The translations under genes were made by a program, and so were the position numbers. DNA of 64,000 bases from Sporosarcina sp. BP05. GTDB taxonomy: Bacteria > Bacillota > Bacilli > Bacillales_A > Planococcaceae. The notes below the pieces were generated by a model. The model was not told where the DNA came from. It saw only the letters and a list, made by a program, of their open reading frames with translations, and ran no database searches. The stretch spans positions 124,001-188,000 of the forward strand of contig NZ_JACFTD010000008.1 of assembly GCF_014282005.1 (NCBI RefSeq), given 5' to 3'. This document shows, piece by piece, positions 42,866-52,141 of the stretch (position 1 is its first letter; every line of letters begins with the position of its first letter).

Positions 42866-44204
42866 CTACACGCATGAAGTTTGCGAGTCTATGCAAGTAC
42901 ATGTACAAATCGAACAAAACCCATATGATCTTTCAGTTGGAAATTTATATGAGATGGCCGCGAGAATAAACAAAAAACGTTCTTTTTTATTCGTTAGTAA
43001 AGTGCTTGGGAAGCATATCCCTATATCGCCCGAAGTGCCCATGATTGCATCGGCATTGCTGGCCTCTGTTTATTATGAAGGTAAGACAACTAAACAAATG
43101 CCTGGAAAAGAACTGCTCATCGAAGCTGTTAAGGATAGTTCTCCGAAGAACTTGCAGGCAGCGTATTCGATTGTACAACAGCTACAATGTCAACTCGATG
43201 AGCCGGTTGTGTTCATCGGTTTTGCGGAAACAGCAACGGCGCTCGGTCACGGCGTTTTTGACTGTTTTTCGGACGCCACTTACATTCATTCGACAAGAGA
43301 AGTGCTTGCTGATCAAGAGGTGATTCTCTACTTTGAAGAAGAGCATTCCCACGCTACAGATCAGCGTTGCTATGCCCCGGAACAGTACTTGAATAATGAC
43401 CACTCGATTTGCCTGGTGGATGATGAAATTACGACTGGTAAGACTGCATTAAATATCATTGCTTCTATTCAGAAGCGTTTTCCACGTAAGGAATATACAA
43501 TCTTATCGCTTTTGGACTGGCGAAGTGAGGAAGATCAGCAACGATTAAAAGCGTTTGAGAAATTGCATGATGTTCGCATCTCGACGTATGCTTTATTGAC
43601 CGGAACGATTCAAGTAGAAGGAACACCTGGTTTAGCTGAAGGTACCCCTATTATTGGCGAATCGATTGTTGAAGTTCCGGGTTATGAGAGAATTAGTCTG
43701 AAGTCATTGCCTATCCCTCTTCCACACTATACCTATTCATCAATTGATTCTTCTGGATTTAAAAATGGTTCCAATTATTCGGCCCTGACTGGAAGATTCG
43801 GTATCCCATCGGACAACAAACAAGACGTTGAGGCATATTGTCAGCGTGTGGGAGAATACTTGCAGAAGTATCGTACAGGAAAACGGGCATTATGTTTAGG
43901 TACTGGGGAATTCATGCATATCCCGATGAAAACAGCTGTTTACATGGGGGAGGGTATATCGTATCATTCAACGACGAGAAGCCCGATATTTCCAATTGAC
44001 CAAGAAAGTTATCCAATAAAAAATAGAATGGCTTTCGAAAGTCCCGAGGACCCGGCAACTATGAATTATGCGTATAATGTATCCGACATGGAATACGATG
44101 AAGTCTTTTTATTTTTTGAACGTCCAATAGATGACAACAGGCTTGAACCGATATTACGCCAGTTCAAAGGATTTCCTGCAATCAATATTGTAGACTTCAC
44201 TTGA
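42828..44204 (+). CDS. Phosphoribosyltransferase-TRSP domain protein of the Ter module
   Basis: A 458-aa two-domain protein. Residues about 40-270 form a phosphoribosyltransferase fold with the PRPP loop VDDEITTGKT (197-206). Residues about 310-458 are a TRSP domain, with the name-giving STTRSPIFP (TRSP at 383-386). Proposed to transfer a phosphoribosyl group to an unknown base in the nucleoside-like pathway of Ter systems. The start lies 38 bp inside the CitE-like gene, indicating tight coupling. Confidence 0.88.
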   Translation: MKTSHSSIYYPSNYTHEVCESMQVHVQIEQNPYDLSVGNLYEMAARINKKRSFLFVSKVLGKHIPISPEVPMIASALLASVYYEGKTTKQMPGKELLIEAVKDSSPKNLQAAYSIVQQLQCQLDEPVVFIGFAETATALGHGVFDCFSDATYIHSTREVLADQEVILYFEEEHSHATDQRCYAPEQYLNNDHSICLVDDEITTGKTALNIIASIQKRFPRKEYTILSLLDWRSEEDQQRLKAFEKLHDVRISTYALLTGTIQVEGTPGLAEGTPIIGESIVEVPGYERISLKSLPIPLPHYTYSSIDSSGFKNGSNYSALTGRFGIPSDNKQDVEAYCQRVGEYLQKYRTGKRALCLGTGEFMHIPMKTAVYMGEGISYHSTTRSPIFPIDQESYPIKNRMAFESPEDPATMNYAYNVSDMEYDEVFLFFERPIDDNRLEPILRQFKGFPAINIVDFT

Positions 44205-44220
44205 AAGGTGTGAGTAGAAG

Positions 44221-45333
44221 ATGCAACAAATAACGCAAATGCTAACAGGAAGTTATTCATCTGAAGATGTCGTTTTTCTATTGAAAGATCTATCAGGTGC
44301 GAGCCTTGAAAGAAGTCTGAATGAACGGGAAGAGGCTATTCAAGGCGGCGCCCATTATTCGGAAATGCTTCCCATTGAATACGAGCCGACCGAAGCTTAT
44401 TTAAATCTTTTTTATGAATCGCTACATACTTCAAAGCGAAAAGTAGCAACAGCGGTCGGCGCGGTTTCGGAACTCCTCATTGAGAAAAAAGGGGAGGAAC
44501 TTGTACTTGTTTCCCTTGCGAGAGCTGGGACTCCGATTGGTATCTTGATGAAGCGTTATATTCATGCGGTATGTGGAGCAAATTTACCGCATTATAGCGT
44601 ATCGATCATCCGAGGACGTGGCATCGATGAAAATGCCATGCTGTATATTACGAGTCAACATCCTGATAAGCGCATCGTTTTTGTCGATGGCTGGACAGGT
44701 AAAGGTGCGATATCTATAGAACTGACAAAGTCTGTTAAGTTGTTTAAAGAAAAATATGGCATCATTCTGGACGATGAACTTGTTGTGTTGGCGGATCCAG
44801 GGTATTGTTCTTCTTTGTATGGTACGCGTGAGGATTTTCTAATTCCTAGCGCCTGCTTGAATTCAACAGTATCTGGTCTAGTCAGCCGCACGGTGCTAAA
44901 CAGCCGTTGGATAGGTTCGACGGATTTCCACGGAGCGAAGGTCTATTCAGAACTCCGAGATAAAGATGTATCGAATCATCATATTGATGTCATTACGGCA
45001 GAATTTGAAGCGGCAGCCCCGTTAATCGAAGCGGCGAAAGAAGCCTTAAAGCAAACAGATATGACGCCAACTTGGCAGGGAATGAAAACAATCGCTTTAA
45101 TCCAGGAACACTTTGGAATTGAAAATGTGAATCTTATCAAACCTGGTGTTGGCGAAACTACGCGTGTTCTTCTACGACGTTTACCTTGGAAGATACTGGT
45201 TAAGGATTTAAATGACCCACGACTTAAACACATTTTTCAATTGGCAAAGGAAAGGGCTGTACCTGTGGAGGTTTATGAACAGATGACTTATACTTGTTGT
45301 GGACTTATCAAACCGTTGGAGAAAAAAGTATGA
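44221..45333 (+). CDS. StiP/PRTase_1 protein with C-terminal PELOTA-like domain
   Basis: A 370-aa protein. Its main part (about residues 55-280) was once called cysteine protease StiP but has a phosphoribosyltransferase-like fold, with FVDGWTGKGA (154-163) at the PRPP loop and LVSLARAGTPIG before it. The C-terminus (about 295-365; LLRRLPWKILVKD and KERAVPVEVYEQMTYTCCGLI) resembles the PELOTA RNA-binding domain. AAAGGTGTGAG precedes ATG 44221. A second glycosyl-transfer step in the Ter module is likely. Confidence 0.86.
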   Translation: MQQITQMLTGSYSSEDVVFLLKDLSGASLERSLNEREEAIQGGAHYSEMLPIEYEPTEAYLNLFYESLHTSKRKVATAVGAVSELLIEKKGEELVLVSLARAGTPIGILMKRYIHAVCGANLPHYSVSIIRGRGIDENAMLYITSQHPDKRIVFVDGWTGKGAISIELTKSVKLFKEKYGIILDDELVVLADPGYCSSLYGTREDFLIPSACLNSTVSGLVSRTVLNSRWIGSTDFHGAKVYSELRDKDVSNHHIDVITAEFEAAAPLIEAAKEALKQTDMTPTWQGMKTIALIQEHFGIENVNLIKPGVGETTRVLLRRLPWKILVKDLNDPRLKHIFQLAKERAVPVEVYEQMTYTCCGLIKPLEKKV

Positions 45334-46133
45334 TGTTTGCAAGTGATTTAGACAGGACAATGATTTATTCTCATCGGGGATTTGGCGGGGAAATCTTGAA
45401 TATCCCTGTTCGCACTATTGAAGTAGCTAATGGAAAAGACATTTCATTCATGACAAAAAAAGCGATTGCATTATTACACAAGTTGTCTGAAGAGATGATG
45501 TTTGTTCCAGTAACGACAAGAACAACTGAACAGTATAGTCGAGTCTCGCTATTCCATGAAGAAATACGTCCTACATATGCAATTACTTGTAATGGCGGTG
45601 TTGTACTAAAAGATGGAAAGATTGATACGCATTGGCAGGATTATATCTGCACTAAAATAGATGGAAGTGCCGCTTCAGTAGATGATGTCAAGCGGAAAAT
45701 AGAAGAGACTGCGGATGCGTCTTGGTTGAACTCGATACGCGTGGTAGATGGATTTTTTTTGTACATGATTATCAACCCACCGCTATCAACTGAACGGGTC
45801 AAGTATTATTCACAGTGGGCGGAAGAGCATGGCTGGTCCTTTTCAGTTCAAGGCAGGAAGGTTTACTTCATTCCATCATTCATTAATAAATGGGATGCTG
45901 TGAACTATGTTGCGAAAAAAGAAGGAAAGCAAACGGTTTATACGGCAGGTGATTCCAATCTGGATGTCTGCTTGATTGAGCAGGCGGATTTCGGTTTGAT
46001 ACCACGTCACGGGGAAGCGGCAGCTACATTTGGTCACCTTGGAATGACACAAAAAACAGGGATATTGGCATCGGAGGAAATCATTGAAACGATTCTTTCG
46101 AAGCGCCTCCAATTCATTCCTGGAATCCGGTGA
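45330..46133 (+). CDS. HAD-superfamily phosphatase of the Ter module
   Basis: A 267-aa HAD hydrolase: motif I FASDLDRT (Asp6 nucleophile, Asp8), motif II VTTRTTEQY, and motif III/IV KWDAVNY then TAGDSNLDV, with a Cof-type cap between. ATG 45330 overlaps the previous stop as ATGA. It would remove a phosphate from the product of the two phosphoribosyltransferases. Substrate unknown. Confidence 0.9.
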   Translation: MMFASDLDRTMIYSHRGFGGEILNIPVRTIEVANGKDISFMTKKAIALLHKLSEEMMFVPVTTRTTEQYSRVSLFHEEIRPTYAITCNGGVVLKDGKIDTHWQDYICTKIDGSAASVDDVKRKIEETADASWLNSIRVVDGFFLYMIINPPLSTERVKYYSQWAEEHGWSFSVQGRKVYFIPSFINKWDAVNYVAKKEGKQTVYTAGDSNLDVCLIEQADFGLIPRHGEAAATFGHLGMTQKTGILASEEIIETILSKRLQFIPGIR

Positions 46134-46193
46134 AGCTATCGGACTACGAACCTTCCATTGATGCATAAAAATAGGTGATTGGGGGGATTGAAG

Positions 46194-47822
46194 ATGATAA
46201 GGAAACTGATGTTAAAGAAGATTGATTATTCGAATTGGGCGACCGAACTCAGCAAACCAATTGCCGCCCGCCCTGATTATCAATTGGGAGAAGACCGTAT
46301 ACAATACAGTCAGATTGCTACACGTATTGTCGGATCAGGATTCGATGAAACAGAATATATGATTGAATTATACACAGCTAGCCAGGCCCCTGGAGTGTAT
46401 GTATTGTCTGAAACTCTTGATAAGACAATGCCGCCGGAACGCTTTCAATCCATCCAACGTATTTATGATCTTATTCAAGAACAACCGAATCTATCGATTA
46501 ATCGATTTGTTGCCTTTTTGGAGGGTGCACAGTTGCTTCCGAAATACGGAGAAGACCCTGATTTCAATAGATTAGTCAGGTCAGCACTTATTGAGGTGCT
46601 TGAACTATTCAAGAAAAATCATGCGGGTGCATTTCATCATCCGGAATTCCGACGCGTTTTTCTGGATATCATTAAATGGACGTGGAATCACATCGATCCA
46701 TGGGTGAAGGGAACACCAATCGATAAAGATATACCTCACATCATCTGGTATGGCGATATGAACAAAAGTCAGATGTATTTTCTGTTCTACACCATCTTGT
46801 TGGGAATGGATGTTGTTATTCTTCATCCGGAAGGGAAAGACGAATTTAAAGAGCTTGATCCTGAAAGCAAATGGTCGTTCTTGACTGAATATCCGACCAC
46901 GATGAAAATTCAACCTTTCCCACAAGAAGAGCCGAAACGACAAGGGACAGTCGCGTACCGTGCTTCAAAAGAAATCGATCATGTACTTCACCATGAAGGT
47001 TCTGCTTATTATAAGCCATGGCAATTCCGCAACCATCTCCCCGTGGCAGTTACATTAAAAACGACATATGACGAGATCTTTCTATTGGCGAAAGAAAAGG
47101 CGTTTATACGCCCAAGCTTTTCGGCCAATGGCGATGAAGTGAAGATACCTGCATTGTTCGCAAAAGTTTCTGGCGTTTCGACCAGTCGAAAAGAGTATTG
47201 GGATAAAATGCATCGGCTCACTAGTCAACCGAATTGTCTAGTAGTGAAGAAATTCCCTTTTATACAAGAAACTAAAGCGAATAATCAATACCATTACCAA
47301 CATGCACTTGGCAAAGACGGTCGTTTAGTACCGGAAAAAATGATGCAAGGAAACTGGTGGCAGTACGGCCAACTACATGATGGTGCTCAAAAAGGACTTG
47401 CAGCGGCTATTTCAAGGATTTGTGCCAATTCCAAAATGAAGGCTCAACCGGGGGAAACGCCGGAACAAGTCGCACTCTATCTATTTACACAGGCAACTTC
47501 TATACCGGAAGAATTGATCAATCTTTTGCAGACATTTGATTATGCGCAAGAGATTCCCAAAGTGATTTTATATAACAATGAAATTAATGGTATTTTGTCT
47601 AGGGCGGATGCAGCATTGCTGTTACTGTTGAATGAAATTGGACTTGATATCGTATTATACAATCCACCCGGTCACAATGATCTGGAGCACTTTATAGGAA
47701 AAGAGTATTTTGATCATCATATGTTAGAAGATATGGTGTTCGATCTATCTTTCCAGGAGAACAAAAAGGATGTATCAGTTGTAAGCGGTTTTTTAAATCG
47801 ACTTTTTAACGGAAGGGATTGA
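46194..47822 (+). CDS. yceG: YceG family protein (biosynthetic-module component)
   Basis: A 542-aa protein recognised as YceG. Two internal repeats are visible: HIIWYGDMNKSQMYFLFYTI with GMDVVILHPEGKD (about 175-215), and VILYNNEINGILSRADAALL with GLDIVLYNPPGHNDLE (about 455-500). Function unproven; it always accompanies TelA in Ter-type operons. GGGGGG lies seven bases before ATG 46194. The next gene starts 5 bp after its stop. Confidence 0.88.
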   Translation: MIRKLMLKKIDYSNWATELSKPIAARPDYQLGEDRIQYSQIATRIVGSGFDETEYMIELYTASQAPGVYVLSETLDKTMPPERFQSIQRIYDLIQEQPNLSINRFVAFLEGAQLLPKYGEDPDFNRLVRSALIEVLELFKKNHAGAFHHPEFRRVFLDIIKWTWNHIDPWVKGTPIDKDIPHIIWYGDMNKSQMYFLFYTILLGMDVVILHPEGKDEFKELDPESKWSFLTEYPTTMKIQPFPQEEPKRQGTVAYRASKEIDHVLHHEGSAYYKPWQFRNHLPVAVTLKTTYDEIFLLAKEKAFIRPSFSANGDEVKIPALFAKVSGVSTSRKEYWDKMHRLTSQPNCLVVKKFPFIQETKANNQYHYQHALGKDGRLVPEKMMQGNWWQYGQLHDGAQKGLAAAISRICANSKMKAQPGETPEQVALYLFTQATSIPEELINLLQTFDYAQEIPKVILYNNEINGILSRADAALLLLLNEIGLDIVLYNPPGHNDLEHFIGKEYFDHHMLEDMVFDLSFQENKKDVSVVSGFLNRLFNGRD

Positions 47823-47827
47823 TTGTC

Positions 47828-48898
47828 ATGGAAGAAACGAAGAATTATGAAGTGGAAGTATTGACTGAAAATAAAGCGGAAGCACTACGTTTACAGTTGC
47901 GACAGGATCCAGAGGTCCAAAACTTAGTCCGATCAATCGATACTAGAAATCAGACCGGATTATTAGAATTCGGCAAAGAACCGGCAGTTGAAATTTCCAC
48001 GTTTGCGGATCGCATATTGGCTTCTATGCGTTCGTCGAGTGTAACTGATTCAGGCGAAATGTTGAAACAACTTGGGAAAACGATGGATAAATTCGATAAA
48101 AATGACTTTGACGAGCCAAAAGGTTTTTTGGGGAAATTTTTCAAACGTGGGGATAAATTAATTGAAAAAGTGTTCGGTAAATACCAAACGCTTGGCAAGG
48201 AAATTGAAGGCATACACATCGAAATTTCAAAGTATAAAGATGAAATGATTCGTTCAACGACCAATATGGATGAAATGTATGACCAAAACTATAACTATTA
48301 TATGGCGCTTGAAAAGTATGTTGTAGCTGGGCAGATTAAAGCTGAAGAGCTGAGAGCGCTCGTTCCGGGTCTTGAACAAAGATCAGCGGGCGGCGATCAG
48401 TTAGCGCAGATGGAATTGGATACAATGAGTAATGCGATTCAGTCACTTGAGGAACGGGTGTATGATCTTGAGATGGCTAGAATGGTCGCATTGCAGACAG
48501 CACCTCAGCTTCGAGTCCTACAACGCGGAAACACGAAACTTATTGGGAAAATAAATTCGGCATTCATAACAACGATTCCAATATTTAAAAACGGTATTAT
48601 CCAAGCTGTTGCTGCGAAACGTCAAAAACTTGTGGCGGATTCTATGGATGAACTTGATAAAAGGACTAATGAAATGCTACTCAAAAACTCGCAGAATATC
48701 GCTAGACAAAGTGTTGAAATCGCTCGTACTGCGGGTGGTCCGAGTATTAAAATTGAAACAATTGAAGAGAGTTGGAGCACAATCGTAAAAGGTCTTGAGG
48801 AAACGAGAGCGATTGAAGATGAAAACAAACGTACAAGAGAAGATGGTTTGAAACGGATCGCACAACTACAGGACAGCATGAAAAATTTCGGTAGGTGA
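47828..48898 (+). CDS. telA: TelA/YceH toxic-anion resistance protein
   Basis: A 356-aa, mostly helical, soluble protein of the TelA family. Landmarks: GFLGKFFKRGDKLIEKVFGKYQTL (split over residues 95-120), long coiled coil (about 115-230), and QTAPQLRVLQRGNTKLIGKI near 220. TelA gives tellurite and other stress tolerance in several bacteria by an unknown mechanism. ATG 47828 has GGAAGGGA upstream. Last gene of the Ter block. Confidence 0.93.
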   Translation: MEETKNYEVEVLTENKAEALRLQLRQDPEVQNLVRSIDTRNQTGLLEFGKEPAVEISTFADRILASMRSSSVTDSGEMLKQLGKTMDKFDKNDFDEPKGFLGKFFKRGDKLIEKVFGKYQTLGKEIEGIHIEISKYKDEMIRSTTNMDEMYDQNYNYYMALEKYVVAGQIKAEELRALVPGLEQRSAGGDQLAQMELDTMSNAIQSLEERVYDLEMARMVALQTAPQLRVLQRGNTKLIGKINSAFITTIPIFKNGIIQAVAAKRQKLVADSMDELDKRTNEMLLKNSQNIARQSVEIARTAGGPSIKIETIEESWSTIVKGLEETRAIEDENKRTREDGLKRIAQLQDSMKNFGR

Positions 48899-48905
48899 TG
48901 GTAAT

Positions 48906-48943
48906 AAAAATGACTATACATCAATTGATGTATAGTCATTTTT
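48906..48943. terminator. Bidirectional terminator between telA and yitT-type gene
   Basis: A perfect 38-bp palindrome with A/T tails on both sides (centre AATT near 48925) lies between converging genes. Confidence 0.9.
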
Positions 48944-48965
48944 ATACTTTACGAACTCATTTAAC

Positions 48966-49814
48966 TTAATCGTCTTCACGTCTAAAGAATCCGTAAACGC
49001 CAGCAGTTTGAACAATATTTGTAAACGCATTTGGATCTGTTTCGCTAATTATTTTTTCCAAATCATATAATTCATAACGAGTGATGACGAGATAAAGCAT
49101 ATGTTTATCTTCTTTCGAATACGCACCTTTTGCGGGAAGAATCGTTATGCCGCGTACCATTTTTTGATGAATCGCTTGCTGCAATTCATCTGCTTTTTGT
49201 GTAACAATCATGGCGGTTACTTTTTCATGACGTGTATGGAGTGCGTCAATCACGACTGTTGTTACATACAACGCTAACATCGTATACAACGCATTTTCTA
49301 GTTCATAGAGAAAGCCTGCTAAGGCAATTATGACACCGTTCAGCAGTAAGAAATAGGTTCCTATTGGCTTATCTTGTAAGCGTGACAGGACCATGGCGAT
49401 AATATCCATTCCGCCAGTAGAAGCCCCTAATTTCATCGAAATCCCAACGCCCACTCCCGCAATTACACCGCCAAACACTGCATTTAGAATAATATCGTCT
49501 GATACAGATAGAACGGGTAAGAGTTCTAAGAAAATCGTAACAAAGATAACGGACACGATGCTATAGATGGTAAATCCTCTACCTACTTTGTACCACCCTA
49601 ATATAAAGACCGGGATATTAAATAATAACAATAGAATACCGGTGCTAACTTCAATGCCTGAAAAATCTTTAAATACACTAGATGTCAGTTGCGCAGCACC
49701 TGCGAATCCGCTGGCATAGACATTTGCATTGATTAAAAAGAAGTTAAGTGAGATTGCAAGTAACAAGGAACCAAAGATGACGACAATAATACGTTTTGCT
49801 TCTAAGAAGAACAT
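48966..49814 (-). CDS. YitT family membrane protein (DUF161 + DUF2179)
   Basis: A 282-aa protein from ATG 49814 (GGAGGT upstream). Five to six helices include the DUF161 motifs INANVYASGFAGAAQL and LGASTGGMDIIA. A cytoplasmic DUF2179 domain (about residues 200-282) has VTAMIVTQKADEL and RGITILPAKGAYSKED. Such proteins are probable transporters with a regulatory domain; substrate unknown. Frames reaching to 49967 lack a ribosome site. Confidence 0.9.
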   Translation of the reverse strand: MFFLEAKRIIVVIFGSLLLAISLNFFLINANVYASGFAGAAQLTSSVFKDFSGIEVSTGILLLLFNIPVFILGWYKVGRGFTIYSIVSVIFVTIFLELLPVLSVSDDIILNAVFGGVIAGVGVGISMKLGASTGGMDIIAMVLSRLQDKPIGTYFLLLNGVIIALAGFLYELENALYTMLALYVTTVVIDALHTRHEKVTAMIVTQKADELQQAIHQKMVRGITILPAKGAYSKEDKHMLYLVITRYELYDLEKIISETDPNAFTNIVQTAGVYGFFRREDD

Positions 49815-50010
49815 AGCAACCTCCTGTTGTTTTGAATAAGGATAAAATAATTTGTTAGAACCTCCATTGTAACGAACCTTATATAGAAATGGTACCGTTC
49901 GAAAGAATGTATACATAAGTAGACATCCACGCAAGGGCAAGAACGGAACCCCCCTTACGATTCGCATTGAAAGGCTTTCACTTTCACATCAAAGGTATAC
50001 AGCGACATCA

Positions 50011-50193
50011 CACAGTCATCCCTGGATGAATCTAGGGACTTCTGAGGATCAGAATTTCTGCCCTGATGGGTGATCCAACACCAACTAATTGACATGTATG
50101 TTGCCGGAAACTGCGATTTCATGGGCACACTTTCTTCCTTACAGGTTCAGTGTGGCATTGCCATCGCAAGGCAACCAATCGTTCAAGTTCAGC
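50011..50193 (-). ncRNA. Putative right end / guide-RNA region of the solitary TnpB
   Basis: Downstream of the tnpB-like stop are stems: GGATCA (50046-50051) with TGATCC (50071-50076), and GTCATCCCT (50015-50023) with AGGGAC (50034-50039). The position matches that of TnpB guide RNAs, which extend from the 3' end of tnpB to the element's edge. No experimental sign is available. Confidence 0.4.
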
Positions 50194-51747
50194 TTAAAAT
50201 ACATGATATAAAAGTTCGATTTTCTGACCAAAAGTATATGACTTCCATTGTTTGCTGAGTTCTTTCCATTGCTCAAATCGTTTTTTTAGCATAATTGAAT
50301 CTTGATTTCCTTGAATTAACCGGTTGGTGGGGACCTGTTCTGTCTTTTTCAATTCCAAGCCCCTCCTTGCAATCACCATAGCTGCACTTCCGTGTGAACT
50401 TAATCCATACTTTTTCATAAATTTATGCTGTCCAATTTGGCTGGTATACGCAGGATTAACAGCCACAACTGCAATGCCGTATTTTCGGCATTTGCTCGTT
50501 AACATGGATTGATACGAAGAATAGGCAAAGCCACTTAACATTTTCGCCTGCCGATTCGAGAGCTGTTTCAGTTGTTGTTTTTTCTTTTTAAAATCTAATT
50601 TTTCGTGGGCGATTGGCTTTTGTTTTACTACTGCATAGTCAACAACTCGTTTTAATGCATCGCTTAAACTTTGTTTCGCTTGTTGGGTAGACACATGATA
50701 GGCCTTAAATGGGACTTGAAACGAATGCACATGATTCCCAAAACGATCAACATCTGTAACAGCCAAAAAGCTGGCGTTAAAATCAACGCCTATTTGCCCA
50801 TGATTTTGTAATGTCTTTATTTCAGGCGTATCCACATCAACCGACATATTGAGATACCAATGCCTGTTTTTAAAAATAAATTTACATGTCAGCGCTCGAT
50901 AATACCGGACTTTGTTTCCTTTGCCTTTTGTGTAACCGATAGTCGGAACTTTTGCTTTATCAATATTTTCTTGTCCATACGTGAAGTGTATATTTGAAAG
51001 AACGATATATTTTCCGAATTTCCCTTCGTTTTTTCGATTGACACGGATGCGCAATTGGTTTTCCAAATCATACGTACAACTTTGATTGCCATAGGTTTCA
51101 TCTTTTGATCCGATAAACGTAAACTGCGAGGCACGGGCCTTTTCCCAGTTGTTTTTCCACTGTTCGAATGATAAATCATTTTCTGCAAGATGAAATTGCT
51201 TGTGAAATAACTTTTTCGAGCCGAAACACAAACGAACAACGCCACACTTTTCATCACATTCCAGGCGTTCCATTTTTACTTGTAAACGATGTAACTTCCT
51301 CTTTTTTTGATGAATAGCCATTTTTAATTTCCGGTAACTGTTCACTTTTTTCAAAAAAGAAGGCTCATCTCCTCTCATTTTTACTAAAGTGTTTTGGGAC
51401 TTTTCTTTTTGTGCAATCTTTTTCGTCAGGAATTTTCTGGTTTGATAAATCTTTTCTTTCGTTTCTTCGATATGTAGTTTTGTTACTTCTTTTTTCGATG
51501 ATACTCGGCCATCCAATTGGTTTTTAATGCTGTTGTATTGCCTTGCGGTGAGTTGATAGTTTGCACAATACTCTACTTTTAGCTGATTTGTCGGTTTTTT
51601 TCGAACGTATACATCAACAAACAACCTTCTCTCTATCCGACCAAATTCCTTAGCGTACTGTTGGAAATAGACGTAAACAGGAATTTCACTATAATCAAGA
51701 AGAACAATCATCCCGTTCTTCAATTTCGTTTGATAGGTTCGGAACAT
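50194..51747 (-). CDS. Atypical TnpB-family protein
   Basis: A 517-aa TnpB-like protein, longer than usual. It has a lysine-rich helical N-terminus, RuvC-I Asp322 (IGVDFNASFLAVTD) and RuvC-II Glu382 (IAHEKLDF). The zinc-ribbon CxxC pairs are absent. The RuvC-III region reads YGLSSHGSAAMVIARRG (447-463), with His452 where the DRDxNAA aspartate would fall. This looks like the known TnpB-related subfamily with a changed third motif, so activity is uncertain. ATG 51747 lies at the element's left side. Confidence 0.75.
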   Translation of the reverse strand: MFRTYQTKLKNGMIVLLDYSEIPVYVYFQQYAKEFGRIERRLFVDVYVRKKPTNQLKVEYCANYQLTARQYNSIKNQLDGRVSSKKEVTKLHIEETKEKIYQTRKFLTKKIAQKEKSQNTLVKMRGDEPSFLKKVNSYRKLKMAIHQKKRKLHRLQVKMERLECDEKCGVVRLCFGSKKLFHKQFHLAENDLSFEQWKNNWEKARASQFTFIGSKDETYGNQSCTYDLENQLRIRVNRKNEGKFGKYIVLSNIHFTYGQENIDKAKVPTIGYTKGKGNKVRYYRALTCKFIFKNRHWYLNMSVDVDTPEIKTLQNHGQIGVDFNASFLAVTDVDRFGNHVHSFQVPFKAYHVSTQQAKQSLSDALKRVVDYAVVKQKPIAHEKLDFKKKKQQLKQLSNRQAKMLSGFAYSSYQSMLTSKCRKYGIAVVAVNPAYTSQIGQHKFMKKYGLSSHGSAAMVIARRGLELKKTEQVPTNRLIQGNQDSIMLKKRFEQWKELSKQWKSYTFGQKIELLYHVF

Positions 51748-51770
51748 GGATGATTGCCTCCTCGACTGTT

Positions 51771-52005
51771 TTTTAATCCGCGGCCCGTATAATTGCTCGA
51801 AGATAGTAATCTTAATTCCCGAATTATATATCTAAATACCCGTAACCACAGCAGATTAAACCCTATTACTGTCGTATAACTAAATCAGTAATTCGGAATA
51901 TCTATGTATACGCGTGTTATTATACGTATGTCTATTTAAAATGTTAACTGCTGTATACCCTTAAACGTTTGATGAAATTCCTTCAGGTAGAAATTTGTGC
52001 TTGGC
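51771..52005. other. Gene-free AT-rich gap with an inverted repeat
   Basis: No coding frame of note. ATTCCCGAATTA (51815-51826) and TAATTCGGAAT (51889-51899) are inverted with one extra base. The left border of the TnpB element probably lies here. Confidence 0.4.
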
Positions 52006-52009
52006 TTGA

Positions 52010-52049
52010 TGAAAATAAGAAAAGAGAACCCGTATTAATCCGGATTCTC
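52010..52049 (-). terminator. Terminator of the thiamine operon
   Basis: GAGAACCCG (52024-52032) and CGGATTCTC (52041-52049) pair with one wobble; on the minus strand they are followed by TTTTCTTATTTTC. It lies about 92 bp after the thiF stop. Confidence 0.72.
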
Positions 52050-52141
52050 ATGTTCCTAATGGTATGGTGAAATATGATATATGTCTTGCCCAAGCAGAAA
52101 ATAGCTTAATGGCAATCGCTGATAAATACCCAGTTAAATCA

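Larger units (their letters stand above)
49990..51770 (-). mobile_element. IS1341-like solitary tnpB element
   Basis: A single tnpB-like gene without tnpA, followed on its own strand by about 180 bp of hairpin-rich sequence. Borders are approximate because such elements lack inverted ends. Confidence 0.55.

Noticed and set aside
52050..52141. Short open frame MVKYDICLAQAENSL after the thiamine operon terminator
   Set aside because: It merges into the antisense of thiF, has no ribosome site and matches nothing I recognise.
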